Shown here piece by piece: positions 26,837-35,930 of a stretch of 64,000 nucleotides of DNA. The stretch comes from Pseudomonas azerbaijanoccidentalis. Lineage in GTDB: Bacteria; Pseudomonadota; Gammaproteobacteria; Pseudomonadales; Pseudomonadaceae. The position numbers were made by a program, and so were the translations under genes. Location: NCBI RefSeq assembly GCF_019145495.1, contig NZ_JAHSTU010000005.1, forward strand, positions 186,001-250,000, in the 5' to 3' direction. The notes beneath the pieces are model-generated. The model had not been told where the DNA came from, did not search any database, and saw only the letters and a list, made by a program, of their open reading frames with translations. Position 1 is the first letter of the stretch. Every line of letters starts with the position of its first letter.

Positions 26837-28237
26837 ATGATTAGCCCGAACTCCAAGGATTCGAGTGGCCAATTGGCGCAGGGCTTCAAGCCTCGTCACG
26901 TAACAATGCTGTCAATCGCCGGTATTATCGGCGCCGGTTTGTTCGTAGGCTCAGGGCATGCCATTGCGGCGGCGGGTCCAGCGGTCCTCCTGGCCTATCT
27001 ATTCTCAGGTTTGCTCGTCGTTCTGGTCATGCGCATGCTCGGTGAAATGGCGGTAGCCAATCCGGACACCGGCTCGTTCTCCACCTATGCCGACCAGGCC
27101 ATCGGGCGCTGGGCCGGCTTCACCATCGGTTGGCTCTACTGGTGGTTCTGGGTCCTGGTCATTCCTATCGAAGCGCTGGCTGCCGGCCATGTGCTGAACC
27201 AATGGTTTCCCCAGATCGATGCCTGGCTGTTCGCCTTGGTGTCGATCATTGCTTTGGTAGTGACCAACCTTTTCAGTGTCTCCAAGTACGGCGAATTCGA
27301 GTTCTGGTTCGCGATGGCCAAGGTCGTGGCGATCATAGGTTTCATCGGCGTGGGTTTTGCCGTGTTGATGGGCTGGGTCCCCGACCGGGAAGTCAGTGGG
27401 TTGAGCGGCCTGATGGCGGCGCACGGCGGATTTGCGCCCAACGGCCTGTCAGCGGTAGTCGGCGCTTTCATCACCATCATGTTCAGTTTCATCGGCACCG
27501 AGGCCGTGACCATCGCGGCCGCCGAATCTGACAATCCATCGCAGAACATTGCCAAGGCCACGCGCTCGGTGATCTGGCGCATCGGCGTGTTCTACCTGCT
27601 GTCGATTTTCGTGGTCATCTCCGTGGTGCCCTGGAACGATCCGCTGCTGGCCTCGGTAGGTTCTTACCAGCGGGCCCTGGAAATCATGAACATTCCCCAC
27701 GCCAAGTTCATGGTGGACGTCGTCGTACTGATTGCCGTGGCCAGTTGCATGAACTCCTCGATCTACATCGCCTCACGCATGCTGTATTCGCTGGGCCGCC
27801 GAGGCGATGCGCCCAAGGCGCTGAAGGCGACCTCCTCAGAAGGCGTGCCACGGGCAGCCGTCATCGCCAGCACCGTACTGGGCGCGGCGATCACCGTATG
27901 GAGCTACTTCATGCCCGCCGGGCTCTTTGAGTTCCTGTTGGCCAGCTCCGGTGCGATTGCCTTGCTGGTGTACCTGGCCATTGCGGTCTCGCAACTGCGC
28001 ATGCGCGGCATACTGCGTCGGCAGAACGTCGAACTGACCTTTCGCATGTGGCTGTTTCCATGGCTGACGTGGCTGGTGATCGCGTTCATTTGCGCAGCGC
28101 TGGCGGTGATGATGATCACCCCGGAGCACCGCACCGAAGTGAGCACAACCATTGGGCTGGCACTGGCAATTTCCTTTATCGGCCTGGTGACGTCGCGTCA
28201 TCCGGCGCAGGCTGCGCGGGTAACCTCAGCCGGGTAA
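26837..28237 (+). CDS. Amino-acid permease (GABA-permease-like, APC superfamily)
   Basis: A 466-residue APC-superfamily transporter with twelve predicted membrane helices. The first helix has the AAT-family motif MLSIAGIIGAGLFVGSG (unwound substrate-binding region GAGLF), and helix 6 has FSFIGTEAVTIAAAES. The conserved ASRMLYSLGRRGDAP loop is present. Similarity of the motifs is closest to GabP and relatives, which import GABA or related omega-amino acids by proton symport. No gabDT genes are in the window, so the substrate could differ. The gene stands alone, divergent from a LysR regulator. Confidence 0.85.
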   Translation: MISPNSKDSSGQLAQGFKPRHVTMLSIAGIIGAGLFVGSGHAIAAAGPAVLLAYLFSGLLVVLVMRMLGEMAVANPDTGSFSTYADQAIGRWAGFTIGWLYWWFWVLVIPIEALAAGHVLNQWFPQIDAWLFALVSIIALVVTNLFSVSKYGEFEFWFAMAKVVAIIGFIGVGFAVLMGWVPDREVSGLSGLMAAHGGFAPNGLSAVVGAFITIMFSFIGTEAVTIAAAESDNPSQNIAKATRSVIWRIGVFYLLSIFVVISVVPWNDPLLASVGSYQRALEIMNIPHAKFMVDVVVLIAVASCMNSSIYIASRMLYSLGRRGDAPKALKATSSEGVPRAAVIASTVLGAAITVWSYFMPAGLFEFLLASSGAIALLVYLAIAVSQLRMRGILRRQNVELTFRMWLFPWLTWLVIAFICAALAVMMITPEHRTEVSTTIGLALAISFIGLVTSRHPAQAARVTSAG

Positions 28238-28515
28238 ACGTTCTCAGGGAGTGTTGCCCAAGCAGAGTTGAATGCTCAGCGCTGCGACACTCCTGGTTAC
28301 CCTGCCCCACCCCACCCGGAACCCCGCCATCGCGCAGAGGTCACTACCCATGATGGCCTCGCATCGTTGCGCAGCCTTGAGCTGACTGCATTCAGGTGCG
28401 AAGCTGCATCTCACACACTTAGGGTGCGCCGGATAACGTTCAGTGCATTCGGTTCCTGCTTGAGGCAGGCGCTGATCGCAGTGTCCATCCAATGCTCCCT
28501 TTTCGGAGTACGGAA

Positions 28516-29076
28516 ATGACTCAAACATCGCGATTCTTTCTGTCGTTGTTTCTCGCTGTTGCCTCACTGGCATCAGTCGGCCTCATGAACACGGCAGCAG
28601 CAGCCACCGCCGAAGACTTGAACACCGACTCTCGACAAGCGCTGCAAACGCTCTACAAAACCAACCCATTTTCCGAAACCATCTCGCATAAAGCCAAAGC
28701 CGTACTGGTCTTCCCGAAAATCATCAAGGCAGGCCTTGTATTCGGCGGCAGCTATGGCGAAGGCGTGTTGATGAAAGGCGCGAAAGTCGAGGACTATTAC
28801 AACTCCGTCAGCGGCTCATGGGGCTTACAGGCAGGCGCCCAATCGTACGGGTATGTGGTGTTTCTGATGACCGACAAAGCCGTGCAATACGTGGCGGAGA
28901 CCAAAGGTTGGGAAATCGGTGTAGGGCCTACGGTGGTCGTGGTCGATGAAGGGGTTTCCAAAAACCTGTCCAGCTCGACCCTCAAAGACGATGCCTACGC
29001 GTTCATCTTCGACCAGCAAGGTTTGATGGCTGGTATCAGCATTGAAGGCACGAAGATTTCCCTGATAAAACGTTGA
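28516..29076 (+). CDS. SYLF/YSC84-domain protein
   Basis: A 186-residue exported protein. The signal peptide is residues 1-31 (RFFLSLFLAVASLASVGLM then NTAAAAT). The remainder is one SYLF (YSC84/DUF500) domain with KAKAVLVFPKIIKAGLVFGG, GVLMKGAKVEDYYNSVSGSW and GAQSYGYVVFLMTDKA. Bacterial members, including BPSL1445-like proteins, are lipid-binding and may be surface-associated. GGAGTACGGAA precedes the ATG. It is a single gene with no functional partner nearby. Confidence 0.85.
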   Translation: MTQTSRFFLSLFLAVASLASVGLMNTAAAATAEDLNTDSRQALQTLYKTNPFSETISHKAKAVLVFPKIIKAGLVFGGSYGEGVLMKGAKVEDYYNSVSGSWGLQAGAQSYGYVVFLMTDKAVQYVAETKGWEIGVGPTVVVVDEGVSKNLSSSTLKDDAYAFIFDQQGLMAGISIEGTKISLIKR

Positions 29077-29106
29077 ACCGACGCCGTTCTCGCGGCCGCC
29101 CGATGA

Positions 29107-29232
29107 TCAGGCCAGCAGCTCTGTAATCCATCGGGCTTGTCGGGTAACGTCCTGCACCTTTGCCTCGGGCACGGCTTGTCGCGCCCGGGCGAAGCTGCTG
29201 AGGGTCTTATGCTTTTGTCGCAACATTCGCTG
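29107..29232 (-). pseudogene. trmK: Detached 3' part of trmK behind an in-frame TGA
   Basis: Directly after the TGA that ends the preceding reading frame (29233-29235), the same frame stays open for 41 sense codons to a second TGA at 29107-29109. It reads QRMLRQKHKTLSSFARARQ and onward to ARWITELLA. This is a charged helical sequence, as expected for the C-terminal coiled-coil domain of TrmK proteins. A single TGG-to-TGA change would explain the break. Counting both parts gives a 231-residue protein, close to the known family length of about 230-240. Confidence 0.6.
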
Positions 29233-29802
29233 TCATTTGCTCAGGAACACCGGGCTGCGCGCCTGCATGTGTAGCGGTCCGAAGTACAGTTCTTCGGCGG
29301 TGTACTGCACCGGCCCGGCGCGCTCGGCGACGATGATTTCGTAATAGAACCGGTTTTCTCGCAACACTTCTTCGCTGAGGATGCGATAGCCATTGTCCAT
29401 CAGCCATTGGCGCAGTGGCTGCTCGCCGCCATTGGGTTGCAGGATCAGGCGCTCGCGACCACTCAGGCGTGCCTTACCGGCGTCGAGGATATCGCGGATC
29501 GTTTCACCGCCCATGCCGCAGATGCTGACGGCGGTGATGTCGTCCTGCGGCTCGATTGCCGCCAAACCATCGGCCAGTCGCACGGTGATCAATTGCTCGT
29601 GACCGTTGTCGCGCACCGTGCGCTCGGCCGCATGGAACGGCGTCAAGGCGACCTCGCCCGCCACCGCTCCCGCAATCACGCCACGACGCATCAATGCGAC
29701 TGGCAAGTAGCCGTGATCCGAGCCGATATCGGCCAGTCGCGCACCTGTGGGCACTTGTGCTGCCACGCGCTCAAGACGCATGGACAATGTGTGTTCGTTC
29801 AA
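29233..29802 (-). CDS. trmK: tRNA (adenine(22)-N1)-methyltransferase TrmK, truncated
   Basis: The catalytic half of a TrmK-type enzyme, 189 residues from a TTG start at 29802. The SAM-binding motif is LADIGSDHGYLPVALM, followed by VAGEVALTPFHAAE, and the family motif SICGMGGETIRDIL, then LILQPNGGEQPLRQWL. It methylates N1 of A22 in tRNA. TTG is preferred because AGGGG lies upstream and it gives LNEHTLSMRLERV; an ATG at 29781 lacks a ribosome-binding site. The frame ends early at a TGA with the rest of the gene continuing in frame to 29107, so the C-terminal helices thought to hold tRNA are missing unless the stop is read through. Confidence 0.8.
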   Translation of the reverse strand: MNEHTLSMRLERVAAQVPTGARLADIGSDHGYLPVALMRRGVIAGAVAGEVALTPFHAAERTVRDNGHEQLITVRLADGLAAIEPQDDITAVSICGMGGETIRDILDAGKARLSGRERLILQPNGGEQPLRQWLMDNGYRILSEEVLRENRFYYEIIVAERAGPVQYTAEELYFGPLHMQARSPVFLSK

Positions 29803-29901
29803 ATGTAGCCCCTGATCGCCTCGAACGTCCGGCACCTTTGGCCGGATCGGAAGGCGATTCTGGCGAGCTATGCCGCACAATTCAAATTTATGCGACCGGA
29901 A

Positions 29902-29988
29902 TCACTCGCGGTCCCAAAGCGCCACCAGCCCACCGAATGTGCCCACGTAGGCTGTGCCGTCCGGCGCCAGGGTGAACACAAGGGCGGT
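29902..29988 (-). pseudogene. Possible remnant of a beta-propeller gene
   Basis: The minus strand encodes TALVFTLAPDGTAYVGTFGG followed by LVALWDRE and a stop at 29902-29904. The phrase APDGTAYVGTFGGLVALW looks like one blade of a WD40 or SMP-30-like propeller. The frame has no start; its upstream end runs into the 3' end of the GNAT gene in another frame. It may be the leftover tail of a gene replaced by the GNAT gene, or chance coding. Confidence 0.3.
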
Positions 29989-30491
29989 CAGAGAAGTGTA
30001 AGGACGTACCTGCACTCCGCTTCGGCTTCGCAGTGGCCAGAGGGTTGTTCAGGCAGGAATCCGCACCGGTCCAGGACTTTCTTCGAGCCCACGTTCTGCG
30101 TAAACACATAGGCCACCAGTTGCGTGAGGTCCCAGCGCGCTTGCGCCACCTGGATCAGATGCTTCAGCGCCTGGGTGGCCAGCCCCTGCCCGCAAACACG
30201 CTGATCAATCCGATAACCCACTTGCGCGGTTTTCTGCGACAAGTCGATGTCTTTCAGATTTGCCCGCCCCACTATTTCACCCTTGTCGTCTTCAATGACA
30301 AACGGATGCCAGGCGCCGACAGCAAAATCGGATAAGTAGCTTTGAATATGCTCGGCGACACCCTGCACTGAATAAAAAGAAGGCTCGCGCGCATCGATAT
30401 GAGACTCGAACCAGGCGCGGTTATCGATCTCGAATGCCAGCAACAGTTCTACGTCGGTATTTTTCAGTTCGCGAACGCTAAAGGTCTTCAT
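29988..30491 (-). CDS. GNAT-family N-acetyltransferase (RimJ/RimL-like)
   Basis: A 167-residue acetyltransferase. The acetyl-CoA motif A is QVGYRIDQRVCGQGLATQAL, with the Q/RxxGxG/A loop as CGQGLA at residues about 99-104. The strand-helix KVLDRCGFLPEQ closes the fold, as in ribosomal-protein acetyltransferases of the RimJ/RimL kind. Substrate unknown; it could modify a protein N-terminus or a small amine. It may be transcribed with the small DUF2986 gene 57 bases upstream. Confidence 0.85.
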   Translation of the reverse strand: MKTFSVRELKNTDVELLLAFEIDNRAWFESHIDAREPSFYSVQGVAEHIQSYLSDFAVGAWHPFVIEDDKGEIVGRANLKDIDLSQKTAQVGYRIDQRVCGQGLATQALKHLIQVAQARWDLTQLVAYVFTQNVGSKKVLDRCGFLPEQPSGHCEAEAECRYVLTLL

Positions 30492-30548
30492 GGCTCACAC
30501 TTCCTGTGTTTCAGCGGCGCAATAGTCGGTCTGCGGAAATCGAGCGGC

Positions 30549-30710
30549 TCAGCTCTCTGCGGGCGCAGATGGTTCTTGAGCGGCTTCAGCCGCCAGCTTC
30601 AAGCGGTCAGCTTTACTGATGTAGGTGTTCTTGTTTTTCGGTGCCAGTTTGGCACTGGCCTTTTTCGCCTTGGCCTTGAACAACTGCTGTAATTTCTTTT
30701 GACGATTCAT
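30549..30710 (-). CDS. Small basic DUF2986-family protein
   Basis: A 53-residue, very lysine-rich protein starting MNRQKKLQQLFKAKAKKASA and continuing with KLAPKNKNTYISKADRLKLA. The pattern MNRxKKxxxxxKAKAKKAxAKLxPKNKxxYISKADR is what I know of the DUF2986 family, common in Pseudomonas and other gammaproteobacteria. Its function is unknown; the charge suggests nucleic-acid or ribosome binding. It ends with an acidic Ala/Glu-rich tail. It sits between the GNAT gene and a divergent autotransporter gene. Confidence 0.8.
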   Translation of the reverse strand: MNRQKKLQQLFKAKAKKASAKLAPKNKNTYISKADRLKLAAEAAQEPSAPAES

Positions 30711-30895
30711 GTTTTTCTACTCAGTGATACTGGGGCAACTTGATCGCCACTTTAACAAACGCGACTGATGACGGGGAAATTCAAACCGCTCACTGCACTT
30801 GTACTTCGGCGTTTCTTCTCTTCTTGGAAAATCAACTATGGTTTATGGCGAGGCGCGAAGCGACTGGTCGAGTCGGGCTGTTTTGTAAAAACCAA

Positions 30896-30923
30896 GCTGC
30901 ATCCCTATGGATGTGGATGCAGC
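30896..30923 (+). promoter_or_regulatory. Leader hairpin before the autotransporter
   Basis: A perfect 9-bp stem GCTGCATCC (30896-30904) / GGATGCAGC (30915-30923) with a 10-base loop. It ends 6 bases before the GGGAGG ribosome-binding site of the autotransporter. There is no T-run, so it is unlikely to be a terminator. It could affect translation or message stability. Confidence 0.45.
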
Positions 30924-30937
30924 GACAGGGAGGTCAA

Positions 30938-33900
30938 ATGCAAGCGGGTTACGTACTGGCACCTACGGTCAACTGTTTACACCGTCGTTGCGCTCTGTTT
31001 GTCGCCATCGCCAGTGCTGTGACGATGATGGATGCACAGGCCGCTTGCGGGCCACTGGCCGCGGGTAGCTACAACGTATCGCAGACCTGCACACCCGCGG
31101 CGGGGCTGGAAGCTTCCATCACCACCCAACCTGGCACCACCATCGATACCACCGCCGGCTCATCGATACTGGTTCGCGCCTCGAACAACAACGCGGCAGT
31201 GACGCTCAGCGGCACCACGATCAACAGCAACCCGGCCACTGCGGCCAACGCCGTGTTCTCGAACGTGATCGGGGCCGCAGGCACCGCCAGCCTGACCGTC
31301 GATGGCGGCATCAATTCGGTCAACTTGATTGGCTCGGGCCTTGACGCACTCGCCATCACCAACGCCAGCAGTGGTTCATCGGCATTCACGGTCACTGCAG
31401 GCACGACGCTGAACATTTCCAATGTGGTGGTCGGTGACGAGCACGATGGCATTGATGTCAGCGCTACGGGCGGCGGTGCGATCAGCATTAACCATAACGG
31501 CAGCGGTTCGATCTCAACGTCTGGCGGCAATGGCATCTGGGCCAAAGGGACAGGCAGCAGCAATATCAATGTCAACGTCGGCAATGGTGTAAGTATTCTC
31601 GTCGATAACACCAACGCACTGTCCGGCGGCACGCCCATCATCGACGATACATTGCCCACCGCAGGCGTAGGCAACCACGCCGGGGTCCATACGCGCGCCA
31701 CCAGTGGCAACACCACCGTCGACAACGCAGCTGCCATCACTGGTCGCGGCATGAACGCCTTTGGTATTTTCACCGAAGGCGGAACCGGCACCACCCAATT
31801 GCACAACAGTGGTTCGATCAACACCAATGGGTTGAATGGCTTCGGCATACGCGCGTTCTCGACCTCCGGCAGCATCAATGTGGTCAACGACGGCACCATC
31901 ACCACGACCGGGGGCGGTGGCCACGGCATCTACGCCAATGACAACGTGGGTTCGACCGGATCGATCAGCATCGAAAACAATGCCACGCTCAACGTCGGCA
32001 GCCTGAGCGACATCGTGGGCTCGCGGGCCATTTACGTGATCAAGCGCGGCATCGGCGATACCACTATCACGGGTAACGGCAACATCAATGTGCTCGGCGG
32101 GCTCACCACCACGCGCGCCTACGGCATCCTCATCAGCGCGGAAAGTGGAACCTCGACGGTGAATTACGGCGGAGATATCTCTGTCAGCGGCGCGGCTGCC
32201 GGCGGCATTCGCGTTGATTCCACGGCAGGCAATGTGCGTGTCGATTACACCGGCAACCGCATCGAGACCTTCAATGGCAACGCCAACGGCATCTTCGCGT
32301 CAACGCAGTCGACCACCGGCACGGTGGACGTCAACGCCCGCGGGACCATCACCACCCACTCCAACACCGGCGGGGGCGATGGCACAGGCATCGGCTCGTT
32401 CGGGATACAGGTCTTGAGCCAGGGCGGGAACATCAACGTGGCTTACGGTGGGCCGCGCATCGACGTCAACGGTTCCGGCGCGGCGATCGTGGCCGGCAAC
32501 GCCTTCGGCTCGGGAACAGGATTGGGCAGCGTCAACATCAGCAACACCGGCGAACTCATCGCGCGGGGCAATCTACAGCAAGGCATCAGGACGTTTTCCA
32601 CCACGGGACAGCAGACCGTCACCAACACCGGCGCTATTCAGACCTCGGGCGCCAGCGATAGCCAAGGGATTCGTGCCGAGGCTTCAGGCGCCGCCAGCAT
32701 CGCAGTCAACAACACGGGCGCGATCACCGCCAAAGGTACCGGTTCATCAGGCATCGACGCTCAAACCCTGGGTGGCTCGGTGACTGTCAGCAACAGCGCA
32801 GCGGTTCAGGGCGGATGGGCTGACAGCAGCGGTGTCACCCTCGCCGGTGCGACACAAACGCTGAACAACACCGGCTCGATAGTTGCCCTCAGTGATTCCG
32901 CCGTTCGCGCCGATACCAATGGCCCGGGCAGTACCTTCACACTCAACAACGCCGGGCAGATGACCGGCTCGGTCACAGCCGATGGATCGGTCAGCACCGT
33001 CACCAACCAGGGCACCTGGACGCTGCGCAATTTCGCCGACAGCACCGGCAGCGGCACACGTGACACATGGGGCATTGCCGTCAGCAATCTGGGAACGGCG
33101 GTCGGCAACAGCATCGACAACACCGGTCTGATTCGTCTGGCCAATCAGCCCGCCACCGGCATCAGCAACTTCACCGCCAGCGGAGCTTATTTGCCGTTGG
33201 GTCAAACGGCCAACCAACCCACGCTCGGCGGTGCGGTGCAGGGGCAAATACTCGGTGTCAGCAGTTTTACCCACAGCGGCACGCTCGACCTGGCTGCCGG
33301 CAGTCGCACGGTCGGTAACGTCCTGGTCATCAGCGGTGCGACCACTGCCGGTGCCGATGGTGGCGGCGTTTTCGTCTCCAATGGCGGCAGCCTGCTGCTC
33401 AATACCACGTTGAATGAAGGGGCCGCGAACAGCCTCTCGGACATGTTGGTGGTGGACTCCACGTCGAGCGGCAGCGGCGGTCCGACTGCTATTGCCGTGA
33501 CCAATGTCGGGGGGTTGGGTGAACTGACGCAAGGCAACGGCATCGCCGTCGTCGAGCTGACCAACAAGGCGGCAACTGCCAGCAATGCCAATGCCTTCCA
33601 ACTGGCGCGCCGAGTGGTGGCCGGCCCCTACGAATACCGTCTGCAACAGGGCGCCGAGGACGGCACCGGTAAAGACACCTGGTATTTGCGCTCCGATGAG
33701 CGGCCTCCGGATGGTCCTCCCGGACCCGAACCTGGACCCGCCCCTGGACCCGCCCCTGCGCCTGTTCCGAATTATCGCCCCGAAGTGTCCCTGTACGGCG
33801 CCCTCCCGGCACTGGCGCTGGTGTATGGCCGCACGATGGTCGATACCTTGCACGAACGGGTTGGTGAAGAACGCCTCAACCCGGGCGAGCCGCTTCCGAC

Positions 33901-34771
33901 TCAAGACCAGACAACCAATGGACCCTCGATGGGCTGGGGCCGGGTGATCTATCGCAGCGGCAAGCAGGACGGTGATCGTAAAAACGCGCTGGGTGATACG
34001 CCGCAATACAACTATGACCTGACGGCGTTTCAGGTCGGCACCGACCTCTATCGCAAGGTTCGCACCGACGGCAGCCATGAACAGGCAGGCGTGTCGCTGT
34101 CGGCCGGCACTATCGATGCGGGCGTCAGCCATTACACCGGAAGTGCCGCCGGGGAAGACACCTTGCGCGCCTACGGCATTGGCGCCTACTGGACCCATTT
34201 CGGTCCTTCCGGCTGGTACCTGGATGGCGTGCTGCAACTCAACCACTTCGACATCGAAGCCAAGCCCAACGGTCTGTCCAAACTGGAAACCAAAGGCTGG
34301 GGCTACACCGCGTCGCTGGAGAACGGCTACCCGTACGAGGTCGATAAAAACTGGTACGTCGAACCGCAGTTGCAAGCCATCTACAGCTACGTTGACCTGG
34401 ACAGCAGCGATGACGTCGGCGCCAATGTCCGGTTCAAGGACGTGGAGTCATTGGTGGGTCGACTGGGCGTGCGAGTCGCCAGGGACTGGGACACCGAAGG
34501 CACTGACAAGACGGCACGGCGCACCAATGGCTGGATTCGTCCAAGCATCTGGCATGAATTCAAAGGTCAGCCGAAAACCGAGTTTTCCTCTCAGTCCGGG
34601 TACGTTCCGTTTGAGTCGGACATCCAGGGCACCTGGGGCGAAGTCAATCTGGGCGTTGATTACCAGGCCAACCAGCGCACAACATTTACAGTGTCGGCGG
34701 GCTATCGGCAGGGCTTTGACGGCGATAGCCATGGCTACGACGCCATGGTCGGGTTCAAGATCGCCTTTTAG
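30938..34771 (+). CDS. Large autotransporter adhesin (beta-helix passenger)
   Basis: A 1277-residue type Va autotransporter. The extended N-terminus is followed by a signal cleaved near MMDAQA-ACGP (residue about 34). The passenger (about 35-920) is made of many short repeats of the form INNTGAI..TTGGNGIGI, rich in N, T, G and S, typical of a right-handed beta-helix. A Pro-rich hinge (PPGPEPGPAPGPAPAPVP) comes next. The C-terminal 12-strand barrel (about 1010-1277) starts near GPSMGWGRVIYRSGKQDG and ends MVGFKIAF. It probably acts as a surface adhesin. The start at 30938 is set by GGGAGG; a perfect hairpin lies just before it. The only cysteines seen are near the N-terminus. Confidence 0.88.
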   Translation: MQAGYVLAPTVNCLHRRCALFVAIASAVTMMDAQAACGPLAAGSYNVSQTCTPAAGLEASITTQPGTTIDTTAGSSILVRASNNNAAVTLSGTTINSNPATAANAVFSNVIGAAGTASLTVDGGINSVNLIGSGLDALAITNASSGSSAFTVTAGTTLNISNVVVGDEHDGIDVSATGGGAISINHNGSGSISTSGGNGIWAKGTGSSNINVNVGNGVSILVDNTNALSGGTPIIDDTLPTAGVGNHAGVHTRATSGNTTVDNAAAITGRGMNAFGIFTEGGTGTTQLHNSGSINTNGLNGFGIRAFSTSGSINVVNDGTITTTGGGGHGIYANDNVGSTGSISIENNATLNVGSLSDIVGSRAIYVIKRGIGDTTITGNGNINVLGGLTTTRAYGILISAESGTSTVNYGGDISVSGAAAGGIRVDSTAGNVRVDYTGNRIETFNGNANGIFASTQSTTGTVDVNARGTITTHSNTGGGDGTGIGSFGIQVLSQGGNINVAYGGPRIDVNGSGAAIVAGNAFGSGTGLGSVNISNTGELIARGNLQQGIRTFSTTGQQTVTNTGAIQTSGASDSQGIRAEASGAASIAVNNTGAITAKGTGSSGIDAQTLGGSVTVSNSAAVQGGWADSSGVTLAGATQTLNNTGSIVALSDSAVRADTNGPGSTFTLNNAGQMTGSVTADGSVSTVTNQGTWTLRNFADSTGSGTRDTWGIAVSNLGTAVGNSIDNTGLIRLANQPATGISNFTASGAYLPLGQTANQPTLGGAVQGQILGVSSFTHSGTLDLAAGSRTVGNVLVISGATTAGADGGGVFVSNGGSLLLNTTLNEGAANSLSDMLVVDSTSSGSGGPTAIAVTNVGGLGELTQGNGIAVVELTNKAATASNANAFQLARRVVAGPYEYRLQQGAEDGTGKDTWYLRSDERPPDGPPGPEPGPAPGPAPAPVPNYRPEVSLYGALPALALVYGRTMVDTLHERVGEERLNPGEPLPTQDQTTNGPSMGWGRVIYRSGKQDGDRKNALGDTPQYNYDLTAFQVGTDLYRKVRTDGSHEQAGVSLSAGTIDAGVSHYTGSAAGEDTLRAYGIGAYWTHFGPSGWYLDGVLQLNHFDIEAKPNGLSKLETKGWGYTASLENGYPYEVDKNWYVEPQLQAIYSYVDLDSSDDVGANVRFKDVESLVGRLGVRVARDWDTEGTDKTARRTNGWIRPSIWHEFKGQPKTEFSSQSGYVPFESDIQGTWGEVNLGVDYQANQRTTFTVSAGYRQGFDGDSHGYDAMVGFKIAF

Positions 34772-34814
34772 CCGTGCACGCCAGCCATCGGGCTAACGTG
34801 CTTCGGCTTTTTTC
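34771..34814 (+). terminator. Terminator after the autotransporter
   Basis: An imperfect stem GCCGTGCACG (from 34771) / CGTGCTTCGGC (34797-34807) followed by TTTTTT. It starts at the last base of the stop codon and lies in front of the 3' end of the convergent gal gene. Confidence 0.6.
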
Positions 34815-34825
34815 CAAGACAGTGG

Positions 34826-35752
34826 TCAGTCGTAGAACGGCTCAACCGACGCTCGACTGCCGACAAAAAAACTGTCGGCAACCAGTCGCAGTGGCTGGAG
34901 GTCGAGGTCACTGGCCTTGTCGGCGATCAGCTGTTGGAAATGCCGATACACCGCCGCGTACTCGCCCTCCTCCGAGACGGTTTGCCGCACGCCGTCAATG
35001 TTCAACAGTGCGCCACCGTTGTCCAGTCGCAGGGTGCCTTCGGCGCAGACAATCTCAATGCTCCAGAGCTCGTCGTGACCGTGATCGAAATCGAACTCGG
35101 CGCGGACATCGAGCCGCTGTGCGTCAGACATTTTGATGGACGCCGCGATAGGCGACTGGCAGTTACTCGGGACGCGCAACTCGGCAGACTCGACGAACAG
35201 CGGCAACGCCAGCAAGTGGGTGACGATCGACAAGGCGTTGATACCGGGATCGAAAACCCCGAGGCCACCGGGTTGCCAGATCCATGCCTGGCCGGGGTGC
35301 CACTTGCGCACGTCTTCCTTCCAGTCGATCTGCACGCTTTGCAGGGTACGGCTGGCCAGCCAGTCACGGGCGGCTTCGATGCCGGGTGCGTAGCGTGAAT
35401 GCCAGGCGAACAAGCCGCTGACGCCTTGCTCGGCAACCTGATCCACCAACGCCAGCGCTTCACCCAGCGTGGCGCAGGGTGGTTTTTCGACCAGCACGTG
35501 CTTACCCGCGGCCAACGCTTGCTGCACCAGGGCAAATCGCCCTTGTGGCGGCGTACAAAACGCAATCGCATCGACCTGCGGGCCGTTTTCAAGCAGCTCG
35601 CCAAGGGACTGGAAATTCTCTACACCGGCGCAGGGCAGGCCTTTTGTGGCGACAGACACCAACTGGAACGCGGGGTTGGCGTTGATCGCGGGAACGTGTT
35701 GGTCCTGAGCAATCTTGCCGTAGCCCACCAGACCGAGACGGATCGGTTGCAT
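34826..35752 (-). CDS. gal: D-galactose 1-dehydrogenase (Gfo/Idh/MocA family)
   Basis: A 308-residue NAD(P)-dependent oxidoreductase. The Rossmann motif is IRLGLVGYGKIAQDQHVPAI (residues 4-23), then the family signature VLVEKPPCATLGEA with the catalytic lysine (EKP) and a downstream WIWQPGGLGVFDPGINAL region. The wording is very close to the galactose dehydrogenase of P. fluorescens as I remember it. The enzyme oxidises galactose to galactonolactone, the first step of the De Ley-Doudoroff pathway. The ATG at 35752 follows AGGAG. No other galactonate genes are in the window. Confidence 0.85.
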   Translation of the reverse strand: MQPIRLGLVGYGKIAQDQHVPAINANPAFQLVSVATKGLPCAGVENFQSLGELLENGPQVDAIAFCTPPQGRFALVQQALAAGKHVLVEKPPCATLGEALALVDQVAEQGVSGLFAWHSRYAPGIEAARDWLASRTLQSVQIDWKEDVRKWHPGQAWIWQPGGLGVFDPGINALSIVTHLLALPLFVESAELRVPSNCQSPIAASIKMSDAQRLDVRAEFDFDHGHDELWSIEIVCAEGTLRLDNGGALLNIDGVRQTVSEEGEYAAVYRHFQQLIADKASDLDLQPLRLVADSFFVGSRASVEPFYD

Positions 35753-35903
35753 CAATGACTCCTGATGTTGTTCGTTTTATTTTGGTCAGCGAAGGGGCGA
35801 GATTACGTTTGAATCGCCAGGAAGTCATTGATGACGTGCATTGCTTGAAATCGGCCTATTCTCAAAGCCCCACGACGACGCAATCGAGCCGCTCTGTATC
35901 ACT

Positions 35904-35930
35904 GTGTATCTGAATCCCGCTCCGATACAC
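35904..35930. promoter_or_regulatory. Inverted repeat, possible operator
   Basis: GTGTATC (35904-35910) and GATACAC (35924-35930) form a perfect 7-bp inverted repeat with a 13-base spacer, about 120 bases upstream of the exported hydrolase gene and 150 bases upstream of gal on the other strand. It could be a repressor site for either gene. Confidence 0.35.

Noticed and set aside
30711..30937. A riboswitch in the autotransporter leader
   Set aside because: Only one simple hairpin is visible; I could not match any conserved riboswitch core such as the cyclic di-GMP motifs.
32747..34375. A 542-residue open frame antisense to the autotransporter
   Set aside because: It lies wholly inside a well-supported autotransporter gene, has no ribosome-binding site and no recognisable domain.
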